Below are positions 47,771-60,918 of a stretch of 64,000 bases of DNA, piece after piece; the stretch's first letter is position 1, and every line of letters starts with the position of its first letter. The notes under the pieces are model-generated. The model ran no database searches. It was not told where the DNA came from and worked only from the letters and a program-made list of their open reading frames with translations. The stretch lies in contig JACZZP010000006.1 in NCBI GenBank assembly GCA_015183035.1, forward strand, positions 2,232,001 through 2,296,000, read 5' to 3'. Position numbers and translations under genes: made by a program. The stretch comes from Meloidogyne chitwoodi (taxonomy: Eukaryota > Nematoda > Chromadorea > Rhabditida > Meloidogynidae).

Positions 47771-48708
47771 TTTTAAATAAATCTTATAAAAAAATATATA
47801 TTTGTGTCATTTCTTTCTTTTAATCTAATAAACAAAACATTAATAAAATAGAAAGATCAATAAAACATAAAAATCAGACAAAAACACAAACAAATAGAAA
47901 AGTAAACAGAACAACAAAAACATTAAAAATACAAAAGTAAAACTTAAAGCATAAATAAAACAAAAACATTACAAAAACAAATTAAAACAATTATTATTTT
48001 TTGAAACATCATATTTATGTTTGTTTAAAATTAAAAAATTAATTCTTTAAACTTTGATGTTTTAAAACAAAAATTATTAAAACATTAATAATGTTTTTTG
48101 CATATTTATTTAGTTTTTGTGGCGTTCTCTTATTTTTAACCCATCAAAATCAAATGTTTATTTTTGATTGTTATATGATTGACAAGATTAATGATTGTTT
48201 TTATGATCGATGAGGGAAAAATTAACGCAAATGCAAAAGAATAAAAACATGCAAAAAATAAATGAAGCATTTTAATGTCTTTTTTAAAAAATTCTTTTTT
48301 ACCCCAAATTTTATTCATCTGTTGACAAATGGGCACAAAATAGAATTATATAAAGGGTTAAAAAAATAAAAAAAAAGTTTGTCGTTAAATGCCACCTCTT
48401 CGAACAGCTGTCTTTGCAAAATAAACTTTGTTTTGGATGTTTTTCTAAAATTATTTATAGAAAGGGGGATTGTATTTCCTTTTTTAAAAAAGCTTATTTT
48501 TTAAGGTGGAGAAATTAATAATATTTTAAATTATTTTGAAAAAATAATATTTTTATTTTTTTAGAAATTTTATTTAATCTAAATTTTTTTATTAAAAAAA
48601 ATATTTTTATAAAATAATTTTAAAATTAAGGTTAAAAACAAAAGTAAAAAAAAACATTCTTTAAAAGAGTTAATTTTAATATTTAATTATTTTTTAAATT
48701 TTTTATTT
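47771..48708. other. Intergenic, AT-rich
   Basis: This lies upstream of the receptor gene and downstream of the acyl-CoA synthetase. A 66-codon minus-strand open frame at 48136-48336 with a hydrophobic middle is the only candidate coding stretch; it has no visible homology and is not accepted. AAAACATTAAAACA-type repeats occur at 47830-48000. Confidence 0.5.
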
Positions 48709-51573
48709 TCATTTTTCATCAGGTATTTTACTATAAAGTTTAGCAATTGTTTCTTTGTATTTTGCTCTAAGTTGGGGACGTTTTGCCTAAATATTTTTTA
48801 TTTTTAATTAAAAAAAATTAATATTTATTTTTACCTTAAGTGTTGGTGTTAACAAATCATTTTCAATTGTAAATGGTTCTGGTTCTAAATAAATTGCTTT
48901 AACCTGTTCTAAACTATTTAATTTCTGTTCTTTTCCAATTTGTTGCATTTCTTTTAATACTAAATTAATTATTCTTTGATCAGAACAGATTTCTTCAAGT
49001 CTAATTTCATCTTTCCCGTTTTCTGTTTTTCCATCTATTTGGGCAAAATGTCGTTTAAGTTGTCCTGCTGCTGGGACTACTATTGCCTTTAAAAATTAAT
49101 TTAAAAATTAAAATAAAATTTAGAAAATATATTTTACCACAAGAAAACGTTGAAAACTATCGCCATCAACATAAACTTGATGTACCGTTCTTAAAGAAAT
49201 TTAAAAAAAAAAAAAAAATATATTTAATGATAATTTACCTGCACTGAATATAAACATTTTCAATCTTCTCAGGTGCCACATATTCTCCCTGAGCCAACTT
49301 AAAAATATGTTTTCGTCTATCAATAATCTGTAATTGACCATTAGGTAGTAAATGACCAATATCACCAGTTTTTAAAAAACCATCTTGAGTAAATAATTCT
49401 GTTGTGCGTTCTGGGTCTTTAAAGTAACCACTAGTGACAGAAGGTCCTTTAATTAGAACTTCTCCTTTTCTATCTTTCTAAAAAAATAAATAAAATATTT
49501 AATTAATTAATTTTAAAAACTTACTACAAAATAATTTAAATCAGGAACATCTTCTAATTTTAGCAGTGAACAACTTGAAGGACCTCCACATTGACCTCCA
49601 ATTGTATCTCCTGGCCATGTTGATGTTGCCATAGCTGTGCATTCTATTTTTAAATTTAAAAAATAATTAAATAAAAATTACAATAACTTTTTTACCTGTT
49701 TGTCCATAACCCTCAATTATAGGACAACCAAAAACAATTCGCAATTCTTCCAAAACTTCTGCAGAAATGGGTGCAGAACCAGTGACTATAAATTAAATAA
49801 ATCATCAATTTAATTTTTAAAAAAATAAATTTACCAATTAAACGAACATGCCCTCCAAGTCTTTGACGGGCTTTGGCAAATAGAAGCTTATCCCAAAGAG
49901 AATCACTGGTTATTATACCTTTTTGAAGCAAAGACTTCTTTTGTGCTTTTCCAATGTTAAAAAGCCAACGAGATAATGGATTTAAACGGGCAACTTCATT
50001 CTGAATATATTTATAAAATCAGAAGAATTAAATATTTAATTTTACTTTAATTGAATCATTAAAACGGTTTAACAATCGTGGGACAACAGGTAAAAGTGTT
50101 GGCTCTAAAGCCTGCATATCAGCCGAAAGTGTAGCAATTCCATCAGAAACATAACCAATTCTATAGCCTATTTATTATTTTTTTAATTATTTTTTTAATT
50201 ATTTTTTATTAAATATTTAATATATTTTTTTAACCTAAAAGGAGTGCTATCCAATGTGCGCATTGCTCAAACATATGTGATAGAGGCAAATCTGTAAACA
50301 AAACTTGTATTGTATATTTTTTAGAAATATGTAGTAATTAAATAATTTTTGTAATTTGAAAATTGAATTAAAATCAAAAATACAAAATTAATATCAGAAT
50401 AAGTTTTTTTTTAATTCAGAACAAAAATACAACAAAACAAGTTTAACTTTCAATAAACTTGTTACTGTAAAAAACACGATAAAACAAACATGAAATAATG
50501 CAATGTTCAGTTGTTGCTAAAAATTCTGGTGAAAACATTTTTAAAACTTCAGCTAATGCAGAAATGTTTGCTACAACATTTCGATGACTAAGAATAACTC
50601 CTTTAGGTGTTCCAGTGGTCCCACTAGTATAGCTAAAAAAATGTTTTATAAAATTCTGAAAATGTTTTTAGTTTATTCTGAAAATGTTTTTAGTTTATTC
50701 ACTTACCAAATTATATAATTATCTTCTGGTTTAGGTTTAAGATCCTTTTCTTCTTCTTCATTTTGTGTCTTTTCTTCATTTATTAAATCATTCCAAAAAT
50801 ACAAACAAATATTAAGTTCACTAGCCTTCTTTTCCATTTCTTCTATTTTTTCTTTTTCCAAGTTTCCAACAAATATTATATTTTTTATTAAAGGTGTTTT
50901 TTCATGCATATTAAAGACATTTTGTAATTTTTTTAATGAATCTAACATAACTAATCTTTAAAATAATTTAAAAAATTAAATAAAAATTAAAAAAAACTCA
51001 GTTCCAACATGTTCTAAAATATATGAAGCTGAACTTTCTCCTAAAGTATCATAAAGAGGAACTAAAATCATTGAATGACGAATTAAAGCTAATGTCTAAA
51101 AAATATTTATTTTTTTAATTTTTAAAATTAAAATAATTTTGTACCAAAATAGCCCATTCAGGACTGTTTTGAGCATAAATAGCAACAAATGTTTGTTGAC
51201 CAGGTAAAAGTCCCAAACGTGAAATTAGTGATATACCAATGTTTTTTGATTGTTGAGCAACTTGTTCATAACTGATAAATTTGTATGGACCTTCTTTTGT
51301 ACGAATACCGAGACAAGGCCCTTTAGGGGTTAGCTAAATATTAGAAAATTATTTTTTTTTAATTTTTTATTTACTTTTAAGCCACGTTGAAAAGCATCCC
51401 AAAGTGTTTGAACCTCAGGAAAAAAATATTCCAATACTTCCTCTGGTCTATCTTTCAAAAGAGCACTTTTAAATGTTCCAGGAGAGTTCTAATAATTTTA
51501 AAAATTAAGATATTATTTTATAATTTTATTAGAGAAATACTGGTAATTCTATAGCATGTTCTATCCCTTCCAT
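48709..51573 (-). CDS. Long-chain fatty acyl-CoA synthetase (ACSL type)
   Basis: The start ATG at 51573 gives [11 protein letters not shown]. Motifs in order: [60 protein letters not shown], the AMP-binding P-loop [79 protein letters not shown], and the C-terminal [20 protein letters not shown] with [20 protein letters not shown]. The stop is at 48709. Together these are the adenylate-forming enzyme core with the ACSL-specific signature; the enzyme joins long-chain fatty acids to CoA using ATP, usually on ER or mitochondrial outer membranes. There is no long N-terminal TM segment before the conserved part, so a membrane anchor, if any, would have to lie in exons not found. A variable charged loop ([13 protein letters not shown]) lies just before the P-loop. 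Confidence 0.9.
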
Positions 51574-51794
51574 TGTTAATAATAAAAAATTAAATTAATA
51601 ATAATAAAATTTTGAAATTTATTTTCTTAATTGAAGAAATGAAATAATAAATATCATGCGTTTTTTTATTAAAAAAGAAGAATTAACTGTAAAAATAAAA
51701 GAAGAAAAAAACCCCATATCACATGTGTTTCTAGTCAATAATGTTGATAAGAAATTAGAAATTAAACTTTTTTAATTTTTTATTTGTAAATGTT

Positions 51795-51975
51795 AAATTT
51801 AAACTTAGAAATCAGAATTTCTCAAATAAACTTAAAAATCAGAATTTCTAAATAAACTTAGAAATCAGAATTTTTTAAATTAAGTTTAAAAAGCAGAATT
51901 TTTTTAAATTAAACTTAAAAATCAAAATTTATTAAATAAACTTCAAAATCAGAATTTTCTTAAATAAACTTGTAT
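51795..51975. repeat. AAATAAACTTAGAAATCAGAATTT tandem array
   Basis: Six copies of a 25-30 bp unit that joins the AAATAAACTT word to the ATCAGAATTT word, so it combines the two main repeat families of the window. Confidence 0.8.
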
Positions 51976-52511
51976 TATTTTTATTTATAATCAAACATTA
52001 ATAAATACTACTATTGGACTTTGTGCGGGGAAATAAACAAAAAAATGTAAAAAGTTAATTGCTGTGTAAAATGCTTCGGGAAATAATTTTCTTATCTTTT
52101 ATTTAAATAAAACACAGGAGATTCGTGAATTTACAAATAAAATATTTTTTGTCTAATTTCAATTTTTCTTCTTTTAATTATTAAAAAATAATATAAGCAT
52201 CTGTACTAGTATTTTTAAATTTAAAAAGGTTTACCTTTTTTCTTTGAAATTTTTTTTCTTCTCTTATCTGACGCAAATTCTTTTTGACATTAAATATAAA
52301 AAATATTCTTTCACATCATTCCACAATCACGCCACCAGCAAAAAGAACGGGCAAAGTGTAGAGTAATAAAAAAATAATTATCGATAACTAAATGTTTGTT
52401 AAAAAAGTATTTTGGTAAAAATAGTTTAAAAAAAATAAAAAATAATTTTTTAATAAAAAATAGAAAAAATAAACTATTTTTAAATAATTAAATTGAATAA
52501 TAATCGAATAA

Positions 52512-52585
52512 AACCATTGAACAGACTCGAACCAACATTGTTTCCAACTACAGGAGGAGGCGTTAACCACTAGACCAGAAATACA
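52512..52585 (-). pseudogene. Degenerate tRNA-like sequence
   Basis: The minus strand has D-arm-like GTCTAGTGGTTAACGC and T arm GGTTCGAGTC. The anticodon arm CCTCCTCCTGTAGTTGG pairs only in part and the acceptor strands do not match. Confidence 0.45.
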
Positions 52586-53454
52586 ACTTACTATGCATAA
52601 CTAATTTAGCGCTTAAAAAATAAACTTATTCTGTTAATTAAAATATTTTTAATATTTTTTAATTATTATTTTTATTTAAAAAAATTTAATTAATTAATTA
52701 AAAAATAAAAATATTTATAAAAAAATGTTTAAATCCCCATTTTTAATTTTAATAGTCAATTTGTGTTTATTTGTCTACACAATTTAACCAATATTTTCAA
52801 CAATAAATTGACTCTATTTTTAATGAATACAAAAGTGTAGTCCTTCAAGAAATGTGATATATGAGTTTTTTAAATCTTTTATTTTATTTTTAAAATATTT
52901 TTCTTTTATTTTAGTTGATTCTCCTTTTGTTTAAAATCTCTCTTTTGTTTTTAAATGAGGGAAAAAATAAAATAAAAGTGTATCAACTTTGCCAATTTTT
53001 AACTTGTAAATATGAGACTCTAGTGTCATAAAGCTTTAAAAATATTTTTACTCAATTATTCTCCACAGTTTTTTATTATTTTTTAATTTTTAATAATTAT
53101 AAATTACAAGACTTTCGTTATAAGGATACTGGGATATATAGAAATGTCTTTATAACGAGATTTTCAACATTAAGTAAATATTTCACTAATTCTCTTAAAA
53201 ATCTCTTTTCCTTTTAATTTTTTATCTCACAGCTGGAAAAGGAAAATTGTGACATTTTTTAAGAGAGATAGAGAAGGATTGATGGCACTCAACCTTAAGC
53301 CAATTATTCTAAATTCAACAAAATTATTTATTCTTAAAAAATCATTTTATTTATGTTTACCTTTCCCGGGTTAAGATTATAATATTTAATATTTTTAAAG
53401 TTTAATAAATAAATAATATATTTTTTAATAAAAAAGAGATCAATTGTTATTTTA

Positions 53455-53700
53455 TCAGAAATCAAAACAATAGAATAAAAAAACAGAAATAAATCAGAAA
53501 AACCATAAAAAGTCAGAAATAAATATTAAAAAAATCAGAATAAAAAACAGAAATACATCAGAAAACAAGTTGAAAAACAGAAAAACAATAAAAAATCAGA
53601 AACCCAGAATAAAAAGTCAGAAATAAATCAGAAAAACCTTAAAAAATCAGAAAAATATCAAAAAATAAATCAGAAAATAAAAAAATCAGAAAATAAATTC
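53455..53700. repeat. AATCAGAAATAAA simple repeat
   Basis: About fifteen irregular copies of AAATCAGAAATAAA and shorter variants, one base short of the TCAGAAATTCTGA palindrome on the right side. Confidence 0.75.
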
Positions 53701-54107
53701 TGCACACTTATATGTATTTATTGCATAAAATATATCTAAAAACAAATAAATATTTTTATTTGTTTGTTTTTCTTCAAAAATTGGATAATCAAATATTTTT
53801 GAGTAATTGGCATGCCATGACTTTTTAAAAAAATATTAATTCTATATTATTTAATTTTAATCTCTGAAAATGAGCTTGCAAAGAAAGAGGGTTTGGCATG
53901 CATTATTTAAATAAATAAATGGATACACTGATGAAGTGCCTTAAAATATTCAAAAAATAAACTTTTTGAGTAATAAATGCTACAGTATTATAAAAATATT
54001 TTTTTTATTTTTTAAAATAAATATGTTAGCGTCAATAAAGTGTGAAGCCCAGTTGGGTGCCTGCCTCTATAACTCATTAACAAAATAAGCTTTTTTAATA
54101 AATTAAA

Positions 54108-54318
54108 TAACATTTGATAGAGCAGAAAATTTGCCATAAAGACAATATAAAATAAAAAATTTAAAAAATCTAGAAAAAATTATAAACTCAAAAAACCAAA
54201 ACATTACAAGGAAAAGTGGGGATTTTTTCAATTTTTTAATCTAAACAATATTTAAACATTCCAAAAATTTTAAAATATTTATAGCAAAATTTCTGCTCTA
54301 TCGATTGATATATAAATT
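54108..54318. mobile_element. GATAGAGCAGAAA inverted-repeat element
   Basis: TTTGATAGAGCAGAAAATTT near 54112 is mirrored by AATTTCTGCTCTATCGAT near 54290, with about 150 bp between. A third lone copy (TTCGATAGAGCAGAAAATTT) lies in the glucosidase intron at about 61465. The layout suggests a MITE or foldback; no target duplication is clear. Confidence 0.5.
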
Positions 54319-55028
54319 ACATAAAATGATTTGTTTGCTAAAAAGTTGTAAGGGTTGGCGCAAAGTCCCCTTGTTGCTTCAGTTTTACTGTATTTATTGC
54401 TAAAAATTAAAAAAAATAAAATAAAATTATTTGTTTGTTAATGGGCTTTTTATTATTTAAAAGAAAATATTATTTGTTAAATATGTGTACTTGCTTTATA
54501 TTTAAAAATAAAAAAGAAAGTAGTTAAGGAGGATGGAGGTTTCAGTTTCACAAGTCTTTTTGCCTTTTATTTTTATTTTTATTTTTTTTATTCTATTATA
54601 TTCTTTTATATAAATCCTTTTTTTACTATCAAGAATTGGCTATCTCCTCTTCTTCTTTTTTAAAGCCTCCTAAATATTTTTTTATTTACTCAGCACCTCA
54701 TTGGCTCTCAAGAATTTTAAGCAAAAAAAGGTTGGGCTATATATTTATTTAATGATATATATTATGTGGTAATTCTCGCTCATTGCTTCTCTTTAAATTT
54801 TATTTAAAATTTTATTAAAAAATTAAAGTAGAAGAAAAGTTAACTTTTAAGAGATGTTCCTTAACCCCTTCAAGAGGTTCCTTAACCCCTTCAAATAAAA
54901 TTAAATAAAATACCCTTAAAAGATTTTAAATTTTCTAATAACATTTGGCACTAAACTGTCCACTTAATCCTTAACTTAATTAAATTTTTAAATTTTTTAC
55001 AGTATTAATTAAATTAAGAATTATTTAA

Positions 55029-56057
55029 ATGAGTGCTGCTCGTTTCTTAATTGAAGATTTACTTGTAAAATCAAAAGAAGAAAATGAGTCACTTAAAGAA
55101 GAAAATAAAAATATTAATTTAACGGAAGAAAGTAATTCTTCTCAACAGAAAAGAGAAGAAATATTTAATAATAATAAATTTAAAAGTGAACAATTTACAA
55201 ATGAATTAATTAGCTTTAAATCTTTAACTAATCAACTTAAAGAACAAAAGAAGCAAGAAAATGGTAAGAACATTTTTAATTTTAAAATTTTTAATTTTAC
55301 TCCTTTATAAGTAAGGTATAGGTCGGTTGAGCGCGAAGACTGGTTGACACTCTATTTTTCGTACCGAAATATCCATTTTTGTTAAAAATAAAATTTTTTT
55401 AATTTGAAGGTTATGGCATTGCTCCAGCCTGGTTTCTTTCTTTTAATCAACAAAATAAAGGAATTAATAATTTATTAATGGCATCAAATAATTTAAAACC
55501 TCTTCATTTACCTACCCAACAATTTAATATAAATAATTTTAATAATAAATCAAATTTAAATTTAAATAATAATATTTCAAATTTTTTTCCATTTTTTGGA
55601 CATTTTATAAATAATAATATTTATCCAAAATCAACACAACAAAATTTTTTAAAAATTCAAAATAATCAAAAAAGGAAAGGAGGGCAAATTCGTTTTAGTA
55701 ATGAACAAACTGATGTTTTAGAAAGAACTTTTGATGCAAAAAGATATTTAAATAATATTGAACGTAAAAGGCTTTCAAGAACGTTAAAATTAAGTGAAAG
55801 ACAGGTAAAAAAAATTTTTTTTAATTAAATATTATTTTTTAATTTTTTATAATTTTTTTACCTTATTTTAATTTTTTTAAAATATTTTTTTTTAATTTTA
55901 ATTATAGGTTAAAACTTGGTTTCAAAATAGAAGGGCAAAACATAGAAGACAAGCACCTGCAGAAGAAGACTCTCCTCTTACAGAAAATACATCTTTTACT
56001 CAAATCAGGCAAAATGATTTATTTAATACTCATAATTATTTAGAAAGTGTAGATTAA
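55029..56057 (+). CDS. pha-2: HHEX/PHA-2-like homeobox transcription factor
   Basis: The ATG at 55029 opens MSAARFLIEDLLVKSKEE, where FLIEDLL resembles the N-terminal repression motif of HHEX proteins. A charged stretch and an Asn-rich middle follow, with IAPAWFLSFNQQ. The homeodomain is RKGGQIRFSNEQTDVLERTF, DAKRYLNNIERKRLSRTLKL, SERQVKTWFQNRRAKHRR; an intron splits it exactly between Q and VKTWF. The GGQIRFSNEQT start and the RYL...ERKRL core match the HHEX class. The recognition helix ends AKHRR where vertebrate HHEX has AKWRR, a visible substitution. The stop is at 56057. In C. elegans the HHEX relative PHA-2 shapes the pharyngeal isthmus. Orthology is likely from the homeodomain but not proven. 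Confidence 0.8.
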
Positions 56058-59000
56058 TTTTTTTAATTAAAAAATAAATTTGTATTTTTTATTTTAATAA
56101 TTAAATTAAAAAATTAAATTAATTTTAAAATATTAATTTATTTAATAAACGGTAAATATCAAAAGTAAATAAATATATAATTTACATAAAAAGAAGAATT
56201 TAATCTTTATGCCTGTTGACCTAAAAATATAATAAAAAAAGTTTAAATATTTTCTTTTCTTCGCGCAAAAACAAAGAACAAAACAAAACAGCGAAAATCT
56301 GCTTTAAAAACTTGAATTAAAGAGGAAAACAGGGTATTAGAATAAAGAAGAGATTTTATTACAAAGAAAATGAAAAAAAATTAATTTTTTAATATATTAT
56401 AGGTAGTAGTATTTATACAATAGAATAGTTAAATAAACTTGAAAGATTATAAATAAACTTTCTATTTAAAAATTTAATATTGTAAAAACTTTAATTAAAT
56501 AAACTTGAAATAAAACTTGGTGCTTACAATACATTTTAAATTAATAAATTTATTTTGTAAAAAACTTATAAGTAATATAAAAAACTTAAAATTTTTTAGG
56601 TATTTCCCTATGAATTTTCCTCATTTTTAAAAATAATAAAATTATTATTTTGCAAAAATAATAAAAATAAAAATATAAAAATAATTTTATTTTTCTAAAT
56701 TTATCCAATTTTATGACTATTTATTTATTTTTTAATAAAAATATTTTTTAATATTAGTAAAAATACTAAAATTTCTATAAATAGAAACATTTTTTAAAAA
56801 AAATTAAATAAAAATGAATTAATATTTAAATAAAAAATAAAATAACTAGACAAATATAAAAGTGAAAATATTTGACATTTTTTAATATATTTTTAATATT
56901 TTATTTAAAAAATACATTTATTTTTCAACTTTAATAAATATTAATTTTAATAATATTCACTAGAATAAATATTTTGTATAAAGGCTGAATAATTGTGATT
57001 TTATATAACAAACTTAAGTTTTGAAAAATAAATAAACTTAAGTGTTTACAAATTTAGTTTTGTAAAACCAAGTTTCATTTCAAGTTTTAATTTCGTTTTA
57101 CTTTTACAATTGTAAATACAAAGTTTTATTTTTTTAAGTTTTTTCTGATGTTTTAAACTTAAAAATAATTAAGTTTGAACTTTAGAAAATAAACAAGTAA
57201 GTAAATTATAATCAAATAACTCTCAATTATTATTATTTAATAAAAAAAAAGAAATGGAAATAAATAAAAAAAATGTTTTTAATTATAAAACTTGAAATTT
57301 AATTTAAACTTTTATATGACGTTAAACCTTATTTTTATTATTATATTAATTAATTAATAGGCAATACTTTTATTTTTATTTTTTTAATTAATTTAAAAAT
57401 TATTTAATTTAATGTCAAATTATTTTTCAATTCTTCTTGACCTTTTTATTATTTTTGTTAATTAATTTATTATATTATATTTATTTTTTAATTTAATTAA
57501 TTAATTAATTTACAGAGAAAATTAATAAAATAATACTAAAATATTTTTATTTTTTAAAAAAATAAAAATAAATAATCCAATTTATTTCCCGCAAATATAT
57601 TAAATGTACTCTTTCCCTCTCAAATAAATTTGCTTTATTTTTTCTTGTATTTTTAAAATATTTATTTATTTATTTTACTTTCTCTTAATTGTCGCACAAC
57701 AGCTTATCCCCTTCTCCCTTTTATTTTTAATATTATTATTACTCTAATAATTTGGATATAAATTGTCATCTTATTTTATTGGGAAAGGTAAACACTTTAA
57801 AATAAAAAAATAAAATAAATAAAATATTAATTGATGATTTAATTTAATTAAAAAAGAAGGAAATAATTCTAGACAAAATTTTAAATTTAAAAATTAAAAT
57901 TTTAAAAAAAATGATTGATAGTTTAAATAATTTTTTTTAATAAAAAGAATTATGAAATTTTGTTTTAAACTTAAAAAAATTAAATATTCAATTAAATAAA
58001 TAATTGAAAAAAATAAATAACAAAAAAATGGGTGTTCGGTCGTCTTTATTTATATTTTTAAAATTAAATATTTATTCTAATTTTTAAATATTTTATTTTT
58101 TATTTTACTTAGACCTAGAGGTATAACTGAGAGAGTGATATAAGAGAGAGATTTTTGTTTTAATTTAATTATTATTTTTTAAAGATATTAATTAGGTATC
58201 TAATAATTATTCAAAATTAAAATAAATAGTTGGGAATATATTTAAAAATAATTAAATAATTTTAGGATCTTCTAAAGAGTCTATTCAACCTTTTAAAATT
58301 CTTCGAATTTTTTTTTAAAGAAGGAAATTAATTTTTTTTTATTTTTTTTTATTTTTTTACTTCCACAATTTTAATAATAATTATTTAAAAAAATTAAAAA
58401 TTATTAAACTTTTATCTAATTAATTTAAAAAAATTAAAGATCATCAATTTTAATTTATTTTAATTAATTAAATTAATTAAAATTTTTTTTCTTTTTTTGG
58501 TTACATTTTTAAATATTAATTTGGCCATATATTTTAGTTTTAAATTTAAATTAATAAATTAATTTAAATTAATAAATTAATAAATCTCTTTTTTAGTTCA
58601 TTAATTTAAAATAATTAAAATTTAATGTCCAAAGTATATTTAAAAAATTAATTAATTAATTTTAATATACTTTGAGACAATTTTACAACACAAAAATTAA
58701 TTAATAAAATTAAATTTAATATATAAATGATACAATAATTATTTTAATTTTATTTTAAAAAAATTAGATTTTAATTTTATTTGATTGAAAAGGCCCAATT
58801 AAACTGAGAGACTCGTGATTATTATTTTTTTTTAATTTTTTAAAAAAGTTTAGAGAACATGTGCCACAAACTTTTCTTTTCTTTTTCTAATTTAATTCCT
58901 TAAAATTAATTACCACGTGTTTATTTATTTTTTAACGTCCCAAAGCCTTTAAATTATTTTCTTTTTTCTTTATTTTCTGCGCGTGTTCCCCCGCCTTTTT

Positions 59001-60918
59001 TCTAAAATTAATTAAATAAAAGGCACAAATAAATAAATTAAGAAAAATGATTTTAGATCATTCACCTTAACACAATTCATCTTTTTTATTTTTTTAAATT
59101 TAAATTTTTTTTAATAAAATTAGGGAAAATTATTAATTTAAATTAATTATTTATTTAAATGAATTATTTAAATAATTTATTTATTTTTTTTGTTTCCCAA
59201 TTTTATTTATAAATAGAAAATAAATTTTTTAAAATCAAAATAGGAGTTCTTATAAATATTCTTATTTTTATTTTTTAATTAAAAAATAAAAATAATAGGT
59301 CAAAGTATCTTATTTTAAATTAATTAATTAATTTAAATTTATTTATTTATTTTTATTTAATCAAAATCTGTTTTGGGGACCTTTTAAGAAAGGTAAAAAA
59401 TACTTTGTTTTTTAAAAACAATTTTATTTAATTTAATTATTTAATTTTGTTTATTAAATTATCTTCAGCAAGTAAACAAAGAGCCAAAATAAATATATTT
59501 ATTTTATTACTATTTTTTAAATTTTATTTTTTTATTTCCAGCCGGTCCTTTTTTTAATTTCTTTGTTGATAACATATTTATTTATTTATTTTTATATATT
59601 CTCGATTATTATAATTCTATAATTTTTGTATTTTTTAAAATATAAAAAAAAAATTTAAATATAAACGTGGCAATAATATAAATATATTTAAAAATAAAAA
59701 TATTTATTTTTATTTATAAATTAAAATATGAAACATAAAAAATTAAAAATAATAAAATGTCAAATTAAAAAAATAAAAATTTAATTTTTGTCGAAAATAC
59801 AAAAATATTTAATTTCAAAAATATAAAAACGCCAAAAACGCAAATTTATGGTGCACAATAAAAATATGAATGTTATCGATTTTGTCGTCTCTTAAATGTG
59901 TGACCTTTTTAGTTGCGTTCGTTTCTCTTTATTTTATTATTTTAAAGCTTTTTTAAATTGTTAACAATTGTTCTCGAAAATTAAAACTTTTTTTTAAATT
60001 TTAATTCTGATATTTTTATTATTATTTTCTCCTTCTTTTGTTTAACAAAACTTGGCTGGTTGTTTACTTGCTGGTAAAGATATGTTTTTTGTAAAATAGT
60101 AGGGGAACTAAAAATGAGAATGTAAGGTAAAGAAAAATACAAAATGTTTTAAATCAACTTTTATTATTGTATGAAAAAACGCAAATCAGAATTTAGTTTT
60201 AATTTGTTCTGATTTTTGTATTTCTATATTTAGTAAATACAAAAAGTTGTATTTTTGTAAATTTAATGCGCCTTGTCTCCTATTAATAATTTATAAATTA
60301 ATTCAAGTTTTATCCTTTAATCCTTTATTAAATAAAATTATTATAAAATTATTTGGTAATAAATAAATAAATAAAATATTTTTTTAGAGTACATTTTAAT
60401 CTTTTTTTATTTCCTTTTGATTTAATTTATTTTTTTAATATTTTTTATTTTTTTCTCTTAAAGATTATTTTTATAAAATATTTTTTAATTAATTAATTAA
60501 ATAAATTATGAACCCACCAATTGCTGGTTTGGAACAAAAAGATGATAATTCCGTGGTAAGTAAATTAAAAAAAAAATATTTTTAAAAATTAAATAAATTA
60601 ATTTATAATACATTTTTTGGGGAATATTTTTTATTTTTCTTTACACAACTAAATAAATAAGAAAATAAATAACCCCTTCCCTCTATGTTTCCCTAACCCT
60701 TATCTCTACTAGCAAAAACAACACTGCCAACAAACATAAAGTTTTGTTAAACAAAAAAGGGTAAAAAAATATATTTAAAAAATACAGGTGAAAGAGTGTA
60801 TTTAATTAATTTTATTTTATTTATTGTCGGCTGGCTGATAAAAATTAAAAAAAAATATTTTTGTATTTTAATTATTCTCCAAAAAATTAAAAAAAATAAA
60901 TTAAAAAAATTAAAAAAA
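56058..60918. other. Long AT-rich intergenic region
   Basis: This 4.9 kb lies between two plus-strand genes. No coding sequence is supported. It has AAATAAACTTG words (56430-56530, 56990-57060), long TTAATTAA and AAATTTAATT runs, and a 48 bp open stretch at 60508-60555 ending at a gtaagt donor that does not join the downstream gene in frame. Confidence 0.55.

Larger units (their letters stand above)
51574..55028. other. Long intergenic region with several repeat clusters
   Basis: No gene is seen in 3.4 kb between the divergent acyl-CoA synthetase and homeobox genes. It holds AAACTTAGAAATCAGAATTT repeats (51795-51975), a tRNA-like remnant (52512-52585), a TCGTTATAA palindrome (53112-53160), AATCAGAAATAAA repeats (53455-53700), a GATAGAGCAGAAA inverted repeat (54108-54318) and a short GGTTCCTTAACCCCTTCAA duplication near 54855-54893. 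Confidence 0.6.

Noticed and set aside
48136..48336. 66-codon minus-strand open frame with a hydrophobic middle
   Set aside because: No homology, no splice context, and it lies in AT-rich intergenic DNA with AACATTAAAA repeats; short hydrophobic frames are expected by chance there.
60508..60560. ATG followed by 16 codons and a perfect gtaagt donor, upstream of the glucosidase
   Set aside because: Splicing to the acceptor at 60787 breaks the reading frame, so it is not the first coding exon as read; it may be untranslated or unrelated.
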